Part shown: piece after piece, positions 27,384 to 35,967 of the stretch
Numbering within the stretch: position 1 is the first letter of the stretch
Layout of the letters: each line of letters opens with the position of its first letter
Source: JBBTQS01 sp964627055
GTDB lineage: Bacteria > Patescibacteriota > Patescibacteriia > Magasanikbacterales > JBBTQS01
NCBI GenBank assembly: GCA_964627055.1
Contig: CAZVGV010000003.1
Location: forward strand, 1 to 64,000
Length of the DNA: 64,000 bases
Direction: 5' to 3'
Position numbers and translations under genes: made by a program
The notes under the pieces: model-generated
Database searches by the model: none
What the model was told of the DNA's origin: nothing
The model's input: the letters and a program-made list of their open reading frames with translations, nothing else

Positions 27384-28022
27384 CTACGGTTGTGCAATGT
27401 GGAGCACTGCGGTTGCTGCGTCGATATCTGCAGTGTACTCCGAATCTTCAATGGTGAGGAGGCCAGTTACACGGTCTGAAGAAAAGGCGATGGTGGTATC
27501 TGAAGTGGTGAGAATTGTATACCCTGCACCGGTAAGTGAATCGCGATACGACTGCAACCATTGTGCGGGTTGGCCTGGGATTTTTTTCCACGTAAGCGTG
27601 ACGGTATCGCGAGATGCATGCAGTGTGTCGCGAAGCGTATTTTGGAGTGCAGGTGTTCGTGACTCAGCGTTGCTGTATCCATCTGCATTGAGGGAGAGAA
27701 GGAGGCGTGGCCACCACAGTGAAACATCGACCAGTCGAGATTTGTGCTTGCTCGTGGTGAGTTCAGAGCCATGCATTGCGTCGCGATCGAGCAATGGGAA
27801 ATTGGCCGGTACTTGTGAAGGGACGCCGACGATTTCTTCTGTGCCGCCACCGAGGAACATGCGCAGGAGCACTGCTACAACAATAATCACGAGTGTGATG
27901 CATCCTAGTCCTGTGGCACAAGAACGTTCGGCACAACTACGTACGGCCTGTGACGATTTTTCATCAGGCGTTGTGCTCGGGTCGTTTGCTTGTACGTTAG
28001 AAGCACCGGCGTTTTCTCTCAT
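27384..28022 (-). CDS. Single-span membrane protein of unknown function
   Basis: 212 aa. Polar, Cys-containing N-terminal region (residues 1-38), one transmembrane helix (GCITLVIIVVAVLLRMFLG, about 40-58) and an extracytoplasmic domain of about 150 residues with alternating helix and strand pattern; no family recognised. It is the first gene of the minus-strand run leading to murJ and lepA, whose promoter would be its own. The ATG follows a TACACT box by 10 nt with no SD, consistent with leaderless initiation. Confidence 0.72.
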   Translation of the reverse strand: MRENAGASNVQANDPSTTPDEKSSQAVRSCAERSCATGLGCITLVIIVVAVLLRMFLGGGTEEIVGVPSQVPANFPLLDRDAMHGSELTTSKHKSRLVDVSLWWPRLLLSLNADGYSNAESRTPALQNTLRDTLHASRDTVTLTWKKIPGQPAQWLQSYRDSLTGAGYTILTTSDTTIAFSSDRVTGLLTIEDSEYTADIDAATAVLHIAQP

Positions 28023-28032
28023 AGTCGTGTCC

Positions 28033-28057
28033 AGTGTAGCAAATCATGTGCTAGAAT
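28033..28057. promoter_or_regulatory. Divergent -10 boxes in a 44-nt intergenic region
   Basis: Plus strand TAGAAT (28052-28057) lies 9 nt before ATG 28067; minus strand TACACT (28033-28038 on plus) lies 10 nt before ATG 28022. Both spacings predict leaderless transcripts. Neither -35 is close to consensus. Confidence 0.5.
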
Positions 28058-28066
28058 AAAACTACT

Positions 28067-29014
28067 ATGCAACAGCGTCGACCCAATGTTGAGGTTCGGT
28101 TTTCTCAACTCGAGCACCTTTCGGATGTAGAGCGTGGTGCGTTGGAATCGCGCGCGATTGCGTACAGCGAAACTCCGGTATTGCGTGCGGACCGCGAACC
28201 AAGTCGTGAAGAGGTGGAGACCATCCGTGAGGTGGTGCGGACGGCAAATAATTTTTGGAGGAAGCTGGGTGTCGAAGGGCCTGTGGTGGAAGAAGCACAG
28301 TGTGTGCCTGTGCGTTCAGAGACCCTTGCGCAATATGTTGCAGCACAGTCTGAGTTCCATCGGGAATTTCCGATTGTAGCACTTCATAATCATGTGTACT
28401 ATCCTCCCTCGCGTGATGAGGGTGAGTGTATTCGCCAGCTGTCGCATGAGTTGAGTCACCTCGCAGCAAAAAATGTGGTACAAGTCGAGGCGAATGTGAG
28501 TGCAAAAATCGGCGCACCCATTACACAGGAAGCCAAGGTTCGTCAACGCAGGGAGGGTGGAAGATTTGCAGCAACGGTGTGGGAAGATGATTTTGAAACC
28601 CGCGGATTCGAAGGATACCACGAAGCCATTATGGAACTGATTGCATCTGAAGTACGTCATATGCTTTTTGATGCGAGAGGTGTAGCAAAAGATGCACCAG
28701 AACGCAGCACAATCGCTCCGCCATTCTTTAGCGGTCCTTCACCTCGACTCATCGAAAACATCATGGATGCCTACATCCGAGATAACCCGGGTGTTGCTAC
28801 TCGCAGACAGCTCAAGGACGAAGCATATCTTGATGCGCGCAATGGCACCTATGCCTTTATCAAGAGACTGCATGCGTGGAAGCCAGACTATATCAAGCCG
28901 CTTGCTCAGATGGGGCTCACGTACATGAGTATGCGAGACACTGCGAAGGCTGTAGGCGAAGCATCACTCGCGGCAGCAATTGAGGAGTATCGAGTGGCAA
29001 ACGGGATAGAATAA
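28067..29014 (+). CDS. Putative zincin-type metallopeptidase-like protein
   Basis: 315 aa with no signal peptide. Residues 127-131 read HELSH in the context QLSHELSHLAAKN, a good HExxH zinc-binding helix. About 55 residues later comes GYHEAIMELIASE, whose E186 or E190 could be the third gluzincin ligand (compare NEAxTEL patterns in other zincins). The C-terminal half is helical with a possible winged-helix-like part. Family membership beyond the motif is not recognised and activity is inferred. Monocistronic: divergent from the membrane-protein gene, and followed by the candidate ncRNA on the opposite strand. Confidence 0.7.
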   Translation: MQQRRPNVEVRFSQLEHLSDVERGALESRAIAYSETPVLRADREPSREEVETIREVVRTANNFWRKLGVEGPVVEEAQCVPVRSETLAQYVAAQSEFHREFPIVALHNHVYYPPSRDEGECIRQLSHELSHLAAKNVVQVEANVSAKIGAPITQEAKVRQRREGGRFAATVWEDDFETRGFEGYHEAIMELIASEVRHMLFDARGVAKDAPERSTIAPPFFSGPSPRLIENIMDAYIRDNPGVATRRQLKDEAYLDARNGTYAFIKRLHAWKPDYIKPLAQMGLTYMSMRDTAKAVGEASLAAAIEEYRVANGIE

Positions 29015-29385
29015 ACAAAGCCCGATGCAGCAGGTTGGTGCTGTACCGGGCTTTGGGGTTCCGTATTGCGCTGCGGGTTCAGCGCCACCGATGGTCGGAA
29101 TTACCACCGTGCGAGTTTTTTGCCCTATGTGGACGCCTGGCACTCGCTCGCCTCGGCTATTATCGGGGTATGTCCTGTATGCACCTTCCTTGTCGTGGGG
29201 TTTGTGGCAGCTGCGTTGCTGCCCCGCCGCACCGAAATGCGGAGAGTGGGTGATATCACTCGTGTGACTCCTCACACGAACGCCAGTCATTCGGAGGACA
29301 GACTGGGTGACCTGCAGGGCGTTGGGGCAGAACATGCGGGGCCCCAGACCTGGCCTAGTATGGCTTCAAGTGAGCCACCTCCTGT
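29010..29385 (-). ncRNA. Candidate structured non-coding RNA with own promoter and terminator
   Basis: The 497-nt gap between the zincin gene and uvrB has no convincing protein but looks like a minus-strand RNA unit of about 370 nt. It has a TTGACA-17-TAGTTT promoter and a terminal hairpin at 29017-29054 with its T-rich tail on the minus strand. Inside are several short hairpins: CGTGTGA/TCACACG around a 4-nt loop near 29253-29270; AACGCC paired with GGCGTT around 29279-29325; GGCAGC/GCTGCC near 29207-29224; GGCT/AGCC and GCCAC/GTGGC near 29363-29388. A 123-aa minus ORF crosses this region but runs through the terminator hairpin. I could not match it to RNase P RNA, tmRNA, SRP or 6S RNA signatures. 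Confidence 0.5.
29017..29054 (-). terminator. Hairpin terminator downstream of the candidate ncRNA
   Basis: AAAGCCCG (29017-29024) / CGGGCTTT (29047-29054), extended inside by GCAGCA/TGCTGT. On the minus strand the 3' side continues TTTGTTTATT; on the plus strand it is followed by GGGG, so the minus orientation is favoured. It abuts the stop of the zincin gene at 29014. Confidence 0.65.
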
Positions 29386-29391
29386 GGCCGC

Positions 29392-29420
29392 AAACTACCA
29401 TAAAAAGGCATGTTTGTCAA
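29392..29420 (-). promoter_or_regulatory. Promoter of the candidate ncRNA
   Basis: Minus strand TTGACA (29415-29420), 17-nt spacer, TAGTTT (29392-29397). The -35 is a perfect consensus. Confidence 0.6.
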
Positions 29421-29442
29421 GGTATTTCGTTCGTGATAGTGT
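29414..29442 (+). promoter_or_regulatory. Putative uvrB promoter, sharing its -35 with the divergent ncRNA promoter
   Basis: Plus strand TTGTCA (29414-29419), 17-nt spacer, TAGTGT (29437-29442). The shared heptamer TTGTCAA at 29414-29420 supplies a -35 on each strand. It would give uvrB a leader of about 63 nt. No LexA-type box was recognised. Confidence 0.5.
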
Positions 29443-29511
29443 AAAAACACAAGAGACATATATTCCTAGAAGGCCCGAAAGTGGCCGTTTTGTGCGTTTT
29501 TGTAGAATCCT

Positions 29512-31611
29512 ATGCCATTTCAACTCAAATCGCCGTTTGAACCCGCAGGGGACCAGCCGCGTGCTATTGCAGGTCTCGTAGATGGTCTTCAGAAAGGGGA
29601 ACATCTCCAAACACTGCTCGGTGCCACAGGTACGGGTAAGACATTTACGGTAGCGCAGACGATTCAGAAGGTGCAGCGGCCCACGCTCGTCCTCGCACAC
29701 AACAAGACACTCGCAGCACAGCTGTGTAGTGAGTTTCGTGATTTCTTCCCTAATAACGCCGTGGAGTATTTTGTTTCGTATTACGACTACTATCAGCCGG
29801 AAGCGTACTTACCTAACACCGATACCTATATTGAAAAGGAAGCAATGATCAATGAAGAGATTGATCGATTGCGGCATAGCGCGACGCAGGCAATTCTTAC
29901 GCGTGAAGACGTGATTGTGGTTGCGTCGGTGTCTTGCATCTATAACATTGGGTCGCCGTTGCAGTACGAGAATACGCGCTTGCGAGTGCGTGTGGGGGAT
30001 CGATTTGGTCGTGGTGAAATTCTTGAGCGACTCGTGGGGATGCATTTCGAACGCGTGGGAGGCGAGCTCGAACGCGGCCAGTTCAAATTGCGCGGCAATC
30101 AATTGGAGATCATGTCGACAAGTGAAGAGAAGGTGTACATCCTGGAGCTTTCGCCAGACAATGTTGTGACGGCGATCGAGTGGATGGATCCGATTGAGCG
30201 CCGTCGTGAGCCAGTGACGGGCGATCTGTGGATCTTCCCAGCGAAGCATTATGTTGTTGCGGACGCAGTGCGCAAACCAGCGGTTGAAGCGATTCGTGCT
30301 GAACTTGCAGTACGTCTGGAGCAGTTGCGTGCAGAAGGTAAAGAGCTTGAAGCAGAACGTCTCAAGCGTCGCACAAATTACGACATGGAGATGGTCGAAC
30401 AGATCGGCTATTGCAAAGGTATTGAGAACTATTCGCGGTACTTTGATGCGCGTCCAGCTGGGGCTGCGCCGCATACACTGCTGGATTATTTCTTCTACAA
30501 GGAACGCGATTGGTTGTTGGTTATCGATGAGTCACATGTCACTATTCCGCAGATCGGCGGGATGTTTAACGGTGATCGAGCACGAAAGGATACGTTGATT
30601 GATTATGGATTCCGTCTGCCATCGTCGCGGGATAACCGACCGATGCAGTTCCACGAGTTCGAAGCGCGCATGCCCCAGACGATTTGTGTGAGCGCAACAC
30701 CTGGGAAGTATGAGATGGAACATGCGTCACGTGTGGTCGAGCAGATCATTCGTCCAACAGGATTGGTTGATCCAGAAATTATTGTGAAGCCTGTGACAGG
30801 TTCTGCAACGCAGCCGTCACAGGTGGATGATGTGTTGGTACGTATTGATGAGCGCCGTGCTCGCAATGAGCGCACCATTGTGACCACGCTCACGAAGAAA
30901 ATGGCAGAGGACATGGCGCAGTATCTCGCTGATCGCAAGGTCCCGGCTCGTTATCTTCACAGTGATATTAAGACCATTGAGCGCATCGAAATTCTCTCTG
31001 ATTTCCGCAAGGGTAACTTCGAAGTACTTGTGGGTGTGAACTTGCTTCGTGAAGGTTTGGACTTGCCCGAGGTATCGCTAGTGGCAATTCTTGATGCTGA
31101 CAAGGAAGGATTCTTGCGTTCAGAGACTTCACTCATTCAGACGATTGGTCGTGCAGCGCGTAATGTGGGTGGTCAGGTGTTGTTGTACGCTGACAAGATG
31201 ACAGGTTCTCTGGATCGTGCTATCCGCGAGACGAATCGTCGTCGTGAAATTCAGCTTGCCTACAATACAGAGCATGGCATCACACCGAAGACCATTCAGA
31301 AATCAATTCGCAATCTCGTCGAAGAGTTCGGAATTGTTCCTGATGCGCAGAAGCGCGAGCGCGAATCAGCTCGCGTAGCGAAATCTGGTAAGACGGGTAA
31401 CCGTGTACTCGACATTGAGCTTACCGGTGATACGCGTCCAATCAGCACCATCATCCGCGAAAAGGAGAAGCAGATGAAGGAAGCAGCGAAGGAGTTACAG
31501 TTTGAGCTTGCGGCAGTGTTGCGTGATGAAATTGTTTCACTGGAGAAACTTCAAGCAGCGAATGAACGAACGAAGAAAAAACAGCAAAAGGCATCAGCCA
31601 CAACCGTATGA
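29512..31611 (+). CDS. uvrB: Excinuclease ABC subunit B (UvrB)
   Basis: 699 aa helicase-like damage-verification subunit of nucleotide excision repair. Walker A GATGTGKTFT (about residues 37-46), the beta-hairpin region YYDYYQPEAYLP, motif II DESH in VIDESHVTIPQIGGM, motif VI QTIGRAARN, and the C-terminal UVR domain (ELQFELAAVLRDEI) that contacts UvrC. Length is normal. It overlaps uvrA by 4 nt (ATGA), so UvrB and UvrA are coupled. Confidence 0.99.
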   Translation: MPFQLKSPFEPAGDQPRAIAGLVDGLQKGEHLQTLLGATGTGKTFTVAQTIQKVQRPTLVLAHNKTLAAQLCSEFRDFFPNNAVEYFVSYYDYYQPEAYLPNTDTYIEKEAMINEEIDRLRHSATQAILTREDVIVVASVSCIYNIGSPLQYENTRLRVRVGDRFGRGEILERLVGMHFERVGGELERGQFKLRGNQLEIMSTSEEKVYILELSPDNVVTAIEWMDPIERRREPVTGDLWIFPAKHYVVADAVRKPAVEAIRAELAVRLEQLRAEGKELEAERLKRRTNYDMEMVEQIGYCKGIENYSRYFDARPAGAAPHTLLDYFFYKERDWLLVIDESHVTIPQIGGMFNGDRARKDTLIDYGFRLPSSRDNRPMQFHEFEARMPQTICVSATPGKYEMEHASRVVEQIIRPTGLVDPEIIVKPVTGSATQPSQVDDVLVRIDERRARNERTIVTTLTKKMAEDMAQYLADRKVPARYLHSDIKTIERIEILSDFRKGNFEVLVGVNLLREGLDLPEVSLVAILDADKEGFLRSETSLIQTIGRAARNVGGQVLLYADKMTGSLDRAIRETNRRREIQLAYNTEHGITPKTIQKSIRNLVEEFGIVPDAQKRERESARVAKSGKTGNRVLDIELTGDTRPISTIIREKEKQMKEAAKELQFELAAVLRDEIVSLEKLQAANERTKKKQQKASATTV

Positions 31612-34136
31612 AAGAACACATCACGATCAAGGGTGCACGAGAACATAATCTCAAAAACATCTCGCTTGAGATTCCACGCAATAAGATGGTTGTGTTCACT
31701 GGCCTTTCTGGGTCAGGGAAGTCTTCGTTGGCATTCGACACGATCTTTGCGGAGGGGCAGCGTCGGTATGTCGAGTCACTCTCTGCATATGCTCGCCAAT
31801 TCCTTGGTGTCATGGAGAAGCCGGATGTGGATGAGATCGAAGGGCTCTCACCTGCTATTGCTATTGATCAGAAGGCGCATTCAGCCAACCCGCGTTCTAC
31901 GGTAGCAACCATCACGGAAATCTACGACTATTTGCGTGTACTCTATGCACGTATTGGTCGACCACATTGTGTGATGTGTGAGCGTCCGATCGCAAAGATG
32001 GCGCCGGAGGAAATCGTATCGCGCGTGATCGCAACTGCACATGGCGATGGCGCTGCTGACTCATTCGAGTCTGTGGTGATGTTCGCTCCTGTTGTTTTCG
32101 GTCGCAAAGGTGAGTACTACCAGTTGTTGTACGATCTCTATAATAGTGGATTCCAGCGTGTGCGAGTGGATGGCAAGATGCATTCGCTCAAAGAGCGTGT
32201 GAATTTGTCACGCTACAAGACGCATACGATTGAGTTGGTCGTTGATGAGATTCCAATTCCGAAGGGTGGTGAAATTGCGAAGGATCTTCGTCAGCGTGTT
32301 GCTGAGGCAGTAGAAACTGCACTTTCGTATGGTAATGGCGTGCTCTCGGTGAAGACTGCCGCAGGGGAAGAATTTACCTTCTCGACATCGCATGCATGCG
32401 CGTACGATGGATTCGCATTTCCAGAGATCGAACCACGTCTTTTCAGCTTTAATAGCCCGTACGGATATTGTCCGCACTGTACTGGTCTTGGAACTGACGG
32501 ACTTTTTTCGGAAGCTGTTTGTCCGAAGTGTCAGGGAGCACGACTCAATCCTGCGGCGTTGCATGTAAAGATTGCGGGATACAACATCGTAGAGTTTTCG
32601 TCGCAAAGTATTGAGGCTGCGATGCAGTGGTGTATTGATCTTGATGAACACAAGGAAGTAAGTGCTCAGGACCTCGAGATTTCGGTGCTCGTGCGTAAGG
32701 AGATTTTTTCTCGACTCGAATTCTTGATGAACGTGGGGTTGCACTACCTTACGCTTGATCGCAAAGCTGGGACGCTCTCTGGCGGCGAGGCACAGCGTAT
32801 TCGACTTGCCTCACAGCTCGGTTCACGACTGGTTGGAGCAATGTATGTGCTCGATGAGCCGACCATTGGTTTGCATCAGCGCGACAACGAACGGCTTATT
32901 CGTACTCTGCAGGAGCTGCGTGATTTGGGGAACACCATTCTCGTGGTTGAGCATGATGAAGATCTTATTCTCGCGTCAGACTATCTCGTGGATATTGGTC
33001 CTGGAGCTGGAGTGCATGGAGGTAATGTGGTGGCCGCTGGTCCTATTCCAGAGATCCTCAAGACAGGTAAGGACTCCCTTACGGTTCAGTATCTCACGCG
33101 TGCAAAGAAGATTCCTGTACCCAAGGAGCGTCGCAAAGTGATTCAAGAGAAGCTCACTGTTATTGGTGCGCGTGAGAATAACCTCAAGAACGTACAGGTT
33201 GATATTCCACTTCGTCGGTTCGTGTGTGTGACCGGTGTCTCTGGTTCGGGCAAATCCACACTCGTGAATGAAATTGTGTATCGTTCACTCGCAAAGCATC
33301 TTCACGGTGCCACTGCAGAGCCTGGCAAGCATAATTCCATCAAGGGAATGGACTGGCTCGACAAAGTGCTCATGATCGACCAAGGGGCGATTGGTCGCAC
33401 ACCGCGCAGTAACCCGGCGACGTACACAGGGACGTTCAATTACATTCGCGAGTTGTTTGCTGCAACGCCTGAGGCTCGCATGCGCGGATACAAGGTTGGT
33501 CGTTTTTCGTTCAATGTGAAGGGCGGTCGTTGTGAGAACTGTGAAGGTAATGGCCAGATTGCGATTGAAATGCACTTCTTGCCTACCGTGTATGTTACGT
33601 GTGATGTGTGTCATGGCAATCGCTTCGATCACGAAACGTTGCAAGTGGTGTACAAAGGCAAGAACATCGCCGAAGTGTTACGCATGACCATCGAAGAAGC
33701 TGGTGTGTTCTTCCAGGATATTCCGTGGATTGATCAGCGGCTGAAGGTGCTCAATGAAGTTGGATTGGGATATCTCACGCTTGGTCAATCGGCAACAACC
33801 CTCTCAGGTGGTGAGGCACAGCGCATCAAGCTTGCTGCTGAGCTCTCGCGTCGTGATACTGGCAAGACACTCTTCGTGCTCGACGAACCATCGATCGGGT
33901 TGCATTACGAAGACATCCGCAAACTCATTGATCTTCTCAATCGTCTCGTGCAGAAGGGGAACAGTATTCTGATTATCGAGCACAATCTTGATATCATTAA
34001 GGTTGCAGACTGGATCATCGACCTGGGCCCTGAAGGTGGTGCAGGAGGTGGAACCATCGTGGCAACAGGTACACCAGAGGAAGTCGCAAAGCATCCGAAG
34101 AGCTTTACGGGTGAATATCTCAAGAAGTTATTGTAA
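31608..34136 (+). CDS. uvrA: Excinuclease ABC subunit A (UvrA), short form
   Basis: 842 aa ABC-type damage sensor; usual length about 940. Both ABC modules are complete: Walker A GLSGSGKSS and GVSGSGKST, signatures TLSGGEAQRIRLA and TLSGGEAQRIKLA. The UvrB-binding region and the C-terminal zinc module (CENCEGNG ... CDVCHGNR) are present. In the first module CPHCTGLG is followed only about 12 residues later by CPKCQGAR; in E. coli UvrA about 100 residues separate the two CxxC pairs, so the missing length is mostly this insertion domain. Overlaps uvrB by 4 nt; uvrC starts 2 nt after its stop. Confidence 0.98.
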   Translation: MKEHITIKGAREHNLKNISLEIPRNKMVVFTGLSGSGKSSLAFDTIFAEGQRRYVESLSAYARQFLGVMEKPDVDEIEGLSPAIAIDQKAHSANPRSTVATITEIYDYLRVLYARIGRPHCVMCERPIAKMAPEEIVSRVIATAHGDGAADSFESVVMFAPVVFGRKGEYYQLLYDLYNSGFQRVRVDGKMHSLKERVNLSRYKTHTIELVVDEIPIPKGGEIAKDLRQRVAEAVETALSYGNGVLSVKTAAGEEFTFSTSHACAYDGFAFPEIEPRLFSFNSPYGYCPHCTGLGTDGLFSEAVCPKCQGARLNPAALHVKIAGYNIVEFSSQSIEAAMQWCIDLDEHKEVSAQDLEISVLVRKEIFSRLEFLMNVGLHYLTLDRKAGTLSGGEAQRIRLASQLGSRLVGAMYVLDEPTIGLHQRDNERLIRTLQELRDLGNTILVVEHDEDLILASDYLVDIGPGAGVHGGNVVAAGPIPEILKTGKDSLTVQYLTRAKKIPVPKERRKVIQEKLTVIGARENNLKNVQVDIPLRRFVCVTGVSGSGKSTLVNEIVYRSLAKHLHGATAEPGKHNSIKGMDWLDKVLMIDQGAIGRTPRSNPATYTGTFNYIRELFAATPEARMRGYKVGRFSFNVKGGRCENCEGNGQIAIEMHFLPTVYVTCDVCHGNRFDHETLQVVYKGKNIAEVLRMTIEEAGVFFQDIPWIDQRLKVLNEVGLGYLTLGQSATTLSGGEAQRIKLAAELSRRDTGKTLFVLDEPSIGLHYEDIRKLIDLLNRLVQKGNSILIIEHNLDIIKVADWIIDLGPEGGAGGGTIVATGTPEEVAKHPKSFTGEYLKKLL

Positions 34137-34138
34137 GT

Positions 34139-35398
34139 ATGCAATTTGCGGAGCAGATCAAAGCACTCCCAGACCAGCCAGGAATTTACATCTACCGCAA
34201 TGCGGCAGGTGAGATTATCTATATTGGTCGAGCCACGTCGCTCCACGATCGCGTACGTTCATACTTCGTGGGGAATCGAACTGTGACGCGACCAATCGAG
34301 GCTATGTTGCACGAGATTGTTTCGATTGAAACACGAGTGACGCCGACTATTATTGAATCGGTGTTCCTAGAGGCAAATCTCATCCGCGAGCATCAGCCGC
34401 GGTATAACGTCATGCTTCGTGATAACAAGAGCTTTGCGTATCTTGTGGTTACGCGTGATGCCTATCCTCGACTTGAGATCATTCGTGGACACGACCTGGG
34501 TCTCAATTGGTTTGATGATGCAACAGTGGTGCGCAAAAAGTTTCGAGCAGTATTCGGACCATTTCGCACGGTGAGACTTATTGAGACTTCACTCAAGATT
34601 CTTCGTGACATCTTCCCGTATGCAACGTGCAAGCCGGGGAGTGAGCGGCCGTGCTTTTACTATCAGCTTCATAAATGCCCCGGGGTCTGTATTGGTGCGG
34701 TAACTCCACTCCAGTATCGGCGAGACTATTTGCGCCCACTTCTCCTTTTCTTCAGTGGTAAGAAAGATGTCTTGGTGCGTCAGTGGCGGCGCAAGCTCGA
34801 GACACTCTCGAAAGCAACGCGATATGAAGAGGCTGCAGTAATTCGTGATCAACTTACCGCACTCGAACATATTCAGGATATTGCATTGATTCAGCGAAGT
34901 TACGAAACGTGGGGTGAAGCAAATCCGATTCTTGGTCGTGTGGAAGGATATGACATCAGTAATATCGGAGGGCAGTATTCGGTTGCATCTATGGTTGTCT
35001 TCGAGGGTGGTCAGGCGAAGAAATCAGACTATCGTAAGTTCAAGATCAAAACCGTACAAGGAAGTAACGATGTTGCATCGATGGCCGAAGTGATCCGTCG
35101 TCGTATTACACATCCAGAGTGGCCGCTGCCTGACCTCTTTCTTATTGATGGCGGCAAACCGCAGGTGAATCGTGTGCACGAAGTGCTCACAGAGCACGGC
35201 ATCACAACACCGATCTTAGGTATTGCAAAAGGCCCGACTCGCAAAAAAGCTGAAGTAATTCAAATTGGAGGTGGTGCACTTCTTGCACGCCAGGCACGTA
35301 TGTATTTGCAGATCTTGCTTTCAGCGCGTGACGAATCGCACCGATTCGCGATACAATTCCATCGAGCCCGCCGTAGTCGCGGACAATTCAGCGCGTAA
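34139..35398 (+). CDS. uvrC: Excinuclease ABC subunit C (UvrC), lacking the C-terminal HhH domain
   Basis: 419 aa. N-terminal GIY-YIG nuclease (GIYIYRNAAGEIIYIGRA), Cys-containing linker, UVR domain (ATRYEEAAVIRDQLTALE) and RNase H-like 5'-nuclease domain (EGYDISNIGG, FLIDGGKPQVNRV, GIAKGPTRKK, ESHRFAIQFHR). The protein stops shortly after HRFAI, so the tandem helix-hairpin-helix DNA-binding domain of full-length UvrC (about 600 aa) is absent. Both nuclease centres appear intact, so dual incision is plausible. Having uvrB, uvrA and uvrC in one operon is uncommon outside reduced genomes. Confidence 0.96.
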   Translation: MQFAEQIKALPDQPGIYIYRNAAGEIIYIGRATSLHDRVRSYFVGNRTVTRPIEAMLHEIVSIETRVTPTIIESVFLEANLIREHQPRYNVMLRDNKSFAYLVVTRDAYPRLEIIRGHDLGLNWFDDATVVRKKFRAVFGPFRTVRLIETSLKILRDIFPYATCKPGSERPCFYYQLHKCPGVCIGAVTPLQYRRDYLRPLLLFFSGKKDVLVRQWRRKLETLSKATRYEEAAVIRDQLTALEHIQDIALIQRSYETWGEANPILGRVEGYDISNIGGQYSVASMVVFEGGQAKKSDYRKFKIKTVQGSNDVASMAEVIRRRITHPEWPLPDLFLIDGGKPQVNRVHEVLTEHGITTPILGIAKGPTRKKAEVIQIGGGALLARQARMYLQILLSARDESHRFAIQFHRARRSRGQFSA

Positions 35399-35408
35399 AG
35401 AAATACAT

Positions 35409-35843
35409 ATGAAACATACTTGGAATGTGGCACTCGTTGCTGTATTGATGCTTGCTGGTGCCGGATGCTCTCGTGCAACGTCACAGGACAGCGTACCTGC
35501 TGGGTCTATTGCGGTGAGTGATCAGATGCTTGTGCGAATTCCTGAGAACTATCGCCATGAATCGCGGGGTACTGCGCCAGTGCTCACGGATGGCGAATGT
35601 CTAGTGTATCTCAATGCGCAGGATAACAAGACACTGGGACGCACTTGGAAGCAGACAACAGAGACTCGCAAGATCGGTGAACGAAGCTTCAATCTCACGT
35701 TTTACAAGGATAATAATAACCCGGTGCGTATGGACGCGCAGGCACTTGAGAATGGAGTTCGCATGTCTCTTGATAACCCAGCAGGGTTTGTGCGTTGTGA
35801 GACAGAATTCCAGCAGTTGTTGACGACTATCGCACCTCGATAG
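35409..35843 (+). CDS. Putative lipoprotein of unknown function
   Basis: 144 aa. Signal sequence with a lipobox, LMLAGAGC, placing the lipidated Cys at about residue 20. The rest is a small soluble domain with paired Cys (DGECLVYLN, FVRCETEFQ) and no recognised family. ATG 35409 is 10 nt after the uvrC stop, so it rides on the uvr operon; the frame upstream of 35409 overlaps uvrC and is rejected. A strong terminator follows, making this the last gene of the operon. No link to DNA repair is visible. Confidence 0.8.
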   Translation: MKHTWNVALVAVLMLAGAGCSRATSQDSVPAGSIAVSDQMLVRIPENYRHESRGTAPVLTDGECLVYLNAQDNKTLGRTWKQTTETRKIGERSFNLTFYKDNNNPVRMDAQALENGVRMSLDNPAGFVRCETEFQQLLTTIAPR

Positions 35844-35860
35844 CAGAATGTGTCGCTACG

Positions 35861-35895
35861 TACTCCACACCCACGCCGGTGTGGAGTATTTTTTT
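35861..35895 (+). terminator. Intrinsic terminator after the uvr operon
   Basis: Perfect 10-bp stem TACTCCACAC (35861-35870) / GTGTGGAGTA (35879-35888), 8-nt loop, then seven T (35889-35895). Confidence 0.93.
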
Positions 35896-35918
35896 CTCTG
35901 AGTTATGCACAGGAGTGG

Positions 35919-35947
35919 TTGCGAAGCAATGGTTGGTGGGATAGAAT
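35919..35947 (+). promoter_or_regulatory. mraZ promoter
   Basis: TTGCGA (35919-35924), 17-nt spacer, TAGAAT (35942-35947). The predicted start at about 35954 lies just upstream of the MraZ boxes. Confidence 0.65.
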
Positions 35948-35967
35948 ACCACCAGAGTGTAACGAAG

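Noticed and set aside
28067..28517. Minus-strand 150-aa ORF opposite the zincin gene
   Set aside because: Antisense shadow frame with low-complexity His/Pro/Ser composition.
29049..29090. tRNA-like T-arm (GCGGGTTCAGCGCC) downstream of the zincin gene
   Set aside because: The stem does not close as a T-arm and no anticodon or acceptor stem is found around it.
28964..29335. 123-aa minus-strand ORF in the uvrB upstream region
   Set aside because: It runs through the hairpin terminator and into the antisense of the zincin gene, lacks an SD, and has an unlikely composition.
29010..29385. RNase P RNA or tmRNA
   Set aside because: Size is suitable for RNase P, but the conserved GAGGAAAGTCC-type and ACAGAA...GGCTTA-type segments, and the tRNA-like ends of tmRNA, are not present.
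29503..29508. TAGAAT as uvrB -10
   Set aside because: Only 3 nt before the ATG, so transcription would start inside the coding region; the 29414-29442 promoter fits better.
29066..29581. 171-aa plus-strand ORF overlapping the uvrB start
   Set aside because: TTG start without SD, overlaps uvrB out of frame, and codon use is unlike neighbours; the region reads better as a minus-strand RNA.
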